Positions 60,214-64,000 of a DNA stretch of 64,000 nt are shown piece after piece. A program made the translations under genes and the position numbers. Each line of letters starts with the position of its first letter. Within the stretch, counting starts at the first letter, position 1. The stretch is taken from assembly GCA_937898885.1 (NCBI GenBank), contig CALDKD010000035.1, positions 1 to 64,000 on the forward strand. Reading direction: 5' to 3'. Source of the DNA: an uncultured Bacteroidales bacterium. Its GTDB lineage: Bacteria > Bacteroidota > Bacteroidia > Bacteroidales > Bacteroidaceae. A model generated the notes under the pieces. The model had not been told where the DNA came from. It searched no databases and worked only from the letters and a program-made list of their open reading frames with translations.

Positions 60214-60457
60214 TCCACAAACGTACCATATTTCTCACATCCTCCGTGGCAATCTCACGGGTAACATCATATTCACCGCACAACATATCCACAAGCATCG
60301 GCTCGTCAAAATCCGCATCACCTATCTTCTCCCACAGCCACGCCGCCGGCTCACTTACGCTGAACACCTTGCTCAAATTCACCGAGCGGGCGCTTGTGTC
60401 AAGCAGCATATACTCACCCGCCACCTTATTAAGTCTAAATTTCTTATTCAGTCTCAT
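60191..60457 (-). CDS. PqqD-like (RRE) peptide-recognition protein
   Basis: The 88-residue protein is a PqqD-type winged-helix domain (MRLNKKFRLNKVAGEYMLLD, then SVNLSKVFSVSEPAAWLWEKIGDADFDEPMLVDML). In natural-product clusters these domains bind leader peptides. The start at 60457 is chosen because it overlaps the upstream glycosyltransferase stop by 4 bp (ATGA); an alternative start at 60484 would overlap it by 31 bp. No obvious precursor peptide gene is adjacent. It is followed by the nucleotidyltransferase and HprK-like genes, with overlaps that suggest one functional unit. Confidence 0.85.
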   Translation of the reverse strand: MRLNKKFRLNKVAGEYMLLDTSARSVNLSKVFSVSEPAAWLWEKIGDADFDEPMLVDMLCGEYDVTREIATEDVRNMVRLWNEYGMLL

Positions 60458-61599
60458 AGCAGTCCCTCGTAAAGTCTCTTGCATTTCTCAATCATGACAT
60501 CGTATGTAAAGAGCTCGCGATACCTCTGGTATGCACGCGCGCAGTAACCTCCATACACATCGTCATCACCCACAATACTCTCTATCGCGGCAGCCATAGC
60601 CTTAGCGTCGCGCGGACATACATTCCGGCCGGAGTCTCCGTCACTGTTAACCCAGGACACGCCCGAGCCCTGAATCTGCGTGGCCACAACCGGCTTGCCG
60701 CAGCTCATAGCCTCAATCTGCACTATAGCGAACGCCTCGGTCTTGTATATACTGCTCAGGGCGAACACATCGCACGCCGTATAGTATGCCGCAAAGTCAG
60801 AGTCGTCAATAAAGCCCATCAGCGTTACCTTATCCTGCACGCCATACTCACGTATCCTATCCTCCAGCTGCCGGTGCATAGGCCCCTCGCCGCCTATCAG
60901 TATGTGGTAATCATCCGGCAGATACCTTGCGGCCTCCACCAGATAGTCATAGCCCTTGTACTCCACCAGACGGCCAAGTGAATAGACAATCCTCTTGCCC
61001 GGGAACTGCGCCCTGACGCGCTCCGCGCCCTTCTGATCAGGGATTACAGGATTGATGCCTATAGGTATGACCTGTATCTTGTCCTGCACCTTTATGAGAA
61101 GCGGCGAGTTCTGGACATAAACAGGCGTAGTGCCAACTATCACATCCGCGCGCCTTATCATCCATTGCAGCACGGGATAGTAGAACTTGAGCAGCCACTG
61201 CTGCTTCAGGATGTCGCTGTGCCAGTGAAGCACAACCTTGCCCCTGTAGCCGCTCAGCATAAGAGCCACCGCCGCCATCGGGTCCGGATGATGCACGTGA
61301 ATGACATCGTAGTTGTCCTTAATTGCGCGCAGCTTGAATACCAGTCTTGGCGACAGCATTGTAGCCGCAATCTTGGCAATGGCCGGCACCACTATGCAGC
61401 TGCCGCAGTCATTGAAGCGCAGCACCAGCGGACGCGCCTTGCAACGACCCTTCATCCGGCCTTTAATCTCGCGCCGGAGGCCGCAGCACAGCATATCGCA
61501 TTGCACGTGGCTCTCCGACAGGCCCTTGGTAAGGTCCCACATAACTTTCTCCACCCCTCCGAAAACAGGATAGAACTTGCCTAATTGAAGTACCCTCAT
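60454..61599 (-). CDS. Glycosyltransferase, GT4 family
   Basis: The 381-residue GT-B glycosyltransferase has an N-terminal acceptor domain (VLQLGKFYPVFGGVEKVMWDLTKGL) and a nucleotide-sugar-binding C-terminal domain with the retaining GT4 motif EAFAIVQIEAMSCGKPVVAT, including the EX7E glutamates. It should add one sugar to the lipid-linked repeat unit at the cytoplasmic side of the membrane. The donor and linkage cannot be predicted. It is third in the visible polysaccharide operon and overlaps the PqqD-like gene by 4 bp. Confidence 0.9.
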   Translation of the reverse strand: MRVLQLGKFYPVFGGVEKVMWDLTKGLSESHVQCDMLCCGLRREIKGRMKGRCKARPLVLRFNDCGSCIVVPAIAKIAATMLSPRLVFKLRAIKDNYDVIHVHHPDPMAAVALMLSGYRGKVVLHWHSDILKQQWLLKFYYPVLQWMIRRADVIVGTTPVYVQNSPLLIKVQDKIQVIPIGINPVIPDQKGAERVRAQFPGKRIVYSLGRLVEYKGYDYLVEAARYLPDDYHILIGGEGPMHRQLEDRIREYGVQDKVTLMGFIDDSDFAAYYTACDVFALSSIYKTEAFAIVQIEAMSCGKPVVATQIQGSGVSWVNSDGDSGRNVCPRDAKAMAAAIESIVGDDDVYGGYCARAYQRYRELFTYDVMIEKCKRLYEGLL

Positions 61600-61610
61600 A
61601 GCCTTGATCT

Positions 61611-62642
61611 TTAATTGTTGTCAATAATACCGCGCATCATATCCTTCAGCGCCACGTGGTCAAGCACCTTGAAGAAGCGTGCCTCCGGCGCGGTCTCGTG
61701 GGCATAAGGCAGGTCCGCGGCCAGCACCGCACCCTGCGGGTTCACCTTGATGTACTCACTCATAGGCAGGCCCCAGGTCTCCACGCGCGACGGGAACACC
61801 AGCGTTCCCGCCCGCCTGTATGTGGCGAAAAGCTCATCCTTGCCCATATAGCCGTGGAACTCAATGGAGCTCACATCGCCCCAGTTCCTGTACAGCCACC
61901 TGGAGTATTTGTTCTCTGCGCCGTCTATTGTAAGCATCACCTTGAAGCGGTTCTTGCCCACCTCCCTCTCAAGCAGACGGGCGGCACGGCACAGTGTCTC
62001 CATATTCTTATGGCAATCGGCCGTGGCGGCATACAGGAAAAGGCTCCTGTCTGGAGTGGCAGGCCCCGCATCTCTGAATGACTCAGGCACTATCACCTGC
62101 GTGGGCGGTATCACCCTGAATTTCTCCTTAGGCACGTCAAGCATCCGGCTCATGGCATCGCGGAACCAGTACTGCTGCACTATCAGACAGTCATTGCGAT
62201 GCACGTTTATCCTGTATGCCCAGCGCGTGAACATTGTGAACAGCGGAATCTTGAAGTCCATCAGGAAATCCCTGAACTGCCAGTTCATAAACGGGAATGA
62301 TGTCTGGCAATAGACCTCCTGATGCTCGGCCTCAACGCGTGGCGTGGTATCGTGCAGCGAGAGCCACAGCCAGATCTTATGGCCATCCTCCCGCGCTATG
62401 CGCTTGCTTATGCCGTGCATTGTGACATACTCCGCCCACAGACGCACGCCCCAGCTTCTCACGCACCAGGGCAGCTCAATATACTCTATTCCGGGGTAGT
62501 CGCACAGGCTGCGCCTGTGAACCAACGCCACGATGCGATACTCCTCACTTTTAGAGCTCAAATACTCCAAGCACCCCCTCAGAATGGTTAACGTACCGCC
62601 CTTTCGCAGGTTCACCGCCGATACAACTATTGTCCGCCTCAT
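61611..62642 (-). CDS. Glycosyltransferase, GT-B fold (group 1-like)
   Basis: The 343-residue protein starts at the ATG at 62642, 2 nt after the preceding gene's stop; an in-frame ATG at 62675 would overlap that gene. It shows NLRKGGTLTILRGCLEYL at the N-terminus and a C-terminal domain with LFLYAATADCHKNMETLCRAARLLE and VFPSRVETWGLPMSEYI, a GT4-like donor-site motif. It probably transfers a sugar during repeat-unit assembly. Substrates are unknown. Spacing of 11 nt to the next gene supports one operon. Confidence 0.87.
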   Translation of the reverse strand: MRRTIVVSAVNLRKGGTLTILRGCLEYLSSKSEEYRIVALVHRRSLCDYPGIEYIELPWCVRSWGVRLWAEYVTMHGISKRIAREDGHKIWLWLSLHDTTPRVEAEHQEVYCQTSFPFMNWQFRDFLMDFKIPLFTMFTRWAYRINVHRNDCLIVQQYWFRDAMSRMLDVPKEKFRVIPPTQVIVPESFRDAGPATPDRSLFLYAATADCHKNMETLCRAARLLEREVGKNRFKVMLTIDGAENKYSRWLYRNWGDVSSIEFHGYMGKDELFATYRRAGTLVFPSRVETWGLPMSEYIKVNPQGAVLAADLPYAHETAPEARFFKVLDHVALKDMMRGIIDNN

Positions 62643-62644
62643 AT

Positions 62645-63787
62645 CTATAGTTTGAATAGTTCTCTCCACATACACATTACCCGTTCCTCGTCAAAACGGT
62701 CCGACGCCGCCAACGCAGCCGCACTCATACCGGCCCGCAGGCCGTCATCCGCCATAAGTGTAAGCAAGCGGTCGGCCATAGCCGCGGTATCACCCTCCGG
62801 CACCAGGAAACCATCCACGCCATCAGTAACGACATCGCGCGGGCCGCACTTGCAGGCCATTGATACAATCGGAAGGCCTGATGCCTGTGCCTCAAGCAGC
62901 ACCATAGGCAGCCCCTCGTACAGCGATGTCATAGCGTATATGCCGGCACTCTGATACACTGAGCGCATATCCTTCTCCGCGCCGCCCAATACAATGCTGC
63001 CGCCCAGCCTCAGGCGGTCTATCTGCGCCTGCAGCTCCTGGCGTAGCTCACCATCGCCCACTATGCGGAGCGTCCAGCCCTCAGCCGCCGGCTTGTCCTG
63101 AATCAAGGCCCAGATGTCTATCAGACGGTCAAAGGCCTTCTGTACATTGTAGCGCCCTACGGCAAGCACCGTATGGCTGTTGTTGTTTATAGCATCAGCC
63201 GCAACCGGCCGGAATGTGCGCGCGTTAGGAATCACACAGATGTTAGGCATTGGCCATCCGGCCTCCCAGTAGCCGCGGTCCTCGTCCGTAAGCACCACAA
63301 AGCGGTCAAAGCGGCGGGCTACGCGCTTGTCATTGATGCTGCGCAGCCTGTCGGCTACCGCCCAAAGGCCGCCACGCCCGTACTGCAGGCGCTTGTAGCG
63401 GCTGAAGTGTATCTCAAGAATCTTGCGCGAGCCGTCATTGATCTTTGTCAGGAACGATGCGTCGTTGCAGAACATAGACACCACCACATCGGCCCTCTCG
63501 GCCATCAGCTGGGCTGTAAGCCGCCGGCGGTGTTTTCTCTGCTTGCCTGGGTAATGAACCAGCTTGTCTATGAATGAGCCGCCGTTGTTGTCCTCGTAGC
63601 CTATGTCCAGGTCAGTGCAGCGTATGCGTGGGTCAAGATTGAAGAATGGCCTCAGGCCGTGCTGGTCGGTAGTGACAATCATCACCTGCGCGGGTGTGTT
63701 ACGCACCAGCCAGTTGGCCTTGTTCGCCAACACCCGCTCCATTCCTCCGGAGTGGCAGGTTCCCGCTATCAGGTAGATAATTTTCAT
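62645..63787 (-). CDS. Glycosyltransferase, GT4 family
   Basis: The 380-residue GT-B enzyme begins MKIIYLIAGTCHSGGMERVLANKANWL, a typical GT4 acceptor-domain start (GGMERV). It has the donor-site motif YEGLPMVLLEAQASGLPIVSMACKCGPRDVV with the EX7E glutamates. This GPRDVV form is common in enzymes acting on N-acetylgalactosamine or galactose residues, but specificity remains open. It lies 9 nt downstream of the partial membrane-protein gene and 2 nt upstream of the next glycosyltransferase. Confidence 0.9.
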   Translation of the reverse strand: MKIIYLIAGTCHSGGMERVLANKANWLVRNTPAQVMIVTTDQHGLRPFFNLDPRIRCTDLDIGYEDNNGGSFIDKLVHYPGKQRKHRRRLTAQLMAERADVVVSMFCNDASFLTKINDGSRKILEIHFSRYKRLQYGRGGLWAVADRLRSINDKRVARRFDRFVVLTDEDRGYWEAGWPMPNICVIPNARTFRPVAADAINNNSHTVLAVGRYNVQKAFDRLIDIWALIQDKPAAEGWTLRIVGDGELRQELQAQIDRLRLGGSIVLGGAEKDMRSVYQSAGIYAMTSLYEGLPMVLLEAQASGLPIVSMACKCGPRDVVTDGVDGFLVPEGDTAAMADRLLTLMADDGLRAGMSAAALAASDRFDEERVMCMWRELFKL

Positions 63788-63796
63788 ACGCTATCG

Positions 63797-64000
63797 CTAA
63801 GTTGTCGCTAACTCAGTATCAACTTCTGTCTCATCATCGGGCGAGGCGTTCCAGTCTATCTCGTTGCCGTATTCATCGTAATCGGAATCAACGCAGAACA
63901 GGAGGGCATCCAACATAAAAAGATCTGTCGCAACCTTTACCCAAATGATAAACGTCAGTGAGACTATAAACAATGACACTAACCAGAAGTTCTTGAACCG
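63797..64000 (-). CDS. Partial membrane protein at the window edge, with acidic C-terminus
   Basis: The open frame continues out of the right edge. The visible part reads RFKNFWLVSLFIVSLTFIIW..., a hydrophobic helix of about 22 residues, then ATDLFMLDALLFC and a strongly acidic end (VDSDYDEYGNEIDWN, PDDETEVDTELATT). It could be the end of a larger membrane protein of the polysaccharide locus or a small membrane protein. A GTG at 63979 is in frame, but the frame stays open upstream of it. I do not recognise the family. Confidence 0.55.
   Translation of the reverse strand, partial: RFKNFWLVSLFIVSLTFIIWVKVATDLFMLDALLFCVDSDYDEYGNEIDWNASPDDETEVDTELATT

Noticed and set aside
58400..60460. Complete lasso-peptide gene cluster
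   Set aside because: Although kinase, nucleotidyltransferase and PqqD-like genes recall tailoring genes of lasso clusters, no B2 protease, asparagine-synthetase-like cyclase or precursor gene is present in the window.
1..64000. CRISPR arrays, prophage or intact insertion sequences
   Set aside because: No regularly spaced repeats with unique spacers, no cas, integrase, transposase or phage structural genes were recognised.

Overview
The window looks like a chromosomal segment of a gut- or rumen-type Bacteroidales bacterium, probably near Prevotellaceae. The main reasons are the gene families: GH97, GH9, GH2 and GH94 glycosidases, class II ribonucleotide reductase beside dnaA, fused MurF-Alr, BlaI/M56 sensors with a TonB domain, and Wza/Wzc-type export. 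A second reason is repeated matches to the Bacteroidetes promoter pattern TTTG-N19/20-TAnnTTTG upstream of many genes. No phage, integrase, intact insertion sequence or CRISPR array was found.

Layout. 1-171 is one copy of a long hairpin repeat; an inverted second copy lies at 38674-38848. 216-2872 (-) is a three-gene operon (amidohydrolase, DUF3089 lipoprotein, phosphorylase-like protein). 3028-11850 is a glycan-degradation cluster: GH3 and GH97 on minus, then GH9 and GH43 on plus. 11870-14929 holds a terminator, a remnant of an AbiEii-like gene, tRNA-Arg(CCG), and a BlaI / M56-TonB regulator-sensor pair. 15029-18467 is a divergent pair: a secreted leucine-rich-repeat protein and a membrane-bound TPR/LuxR regulator, with a duplicated 17-bp site between them. 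18421-29271 (-) carries GH2, ung, asnA, LptD, an HD-domain protein and a large GH2 beta-galactosidase. 29388-33931 (+) is a membrane protein / CxxCH-containing PD40 lipoprotein / cell-wall amidase operon. 34268-38568 (+) has dnaA and class II RNR, each preceded by an AT-rich spacer of about 335 bp.

38886-45340 (-) is a cellodextrin-use operon: GH94 phosphorylase, GPH symporter, aldo/keto reductase and an ExuT-like MFS transporter. It lies just downstream of murF-alr, which shares a divergent promoter region with the dxs-trkA-trkH operon (+). 52706-64000 (-) is a surface-polysaccharide operon: a partial membrane protein, three glycosyltransferases, a PqqD-like / nucleotidyltransferase / HprK-like kinase trio, a Wza-like lipoprotein, and a Wzc-like tyrosine kinase with 15 tyrosines in a Tyr-Gly tail. 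It is followed by a HAD protein and a compact ABC-type ATPase plus DUF4435 (TOPRIM-like) pair.

The most interesting items are four. (1) The 170-bp hairpin repeat, whose two copies differ by compensatory changes in the stems. (2) The HprK-like kinase / nucleotidyltransferase / PqqD trio inside a polysaccharide operon, which resembles lasso-peptide tailoring genes but has no visible precursor, protease or cyclase. (3) The ATPase-DUF4435 pair, organised like the PARIS and OLD anti-phage systems. (4) The in-frame hexanucleotide repeat that encodes the Wzc tyrosine tail.
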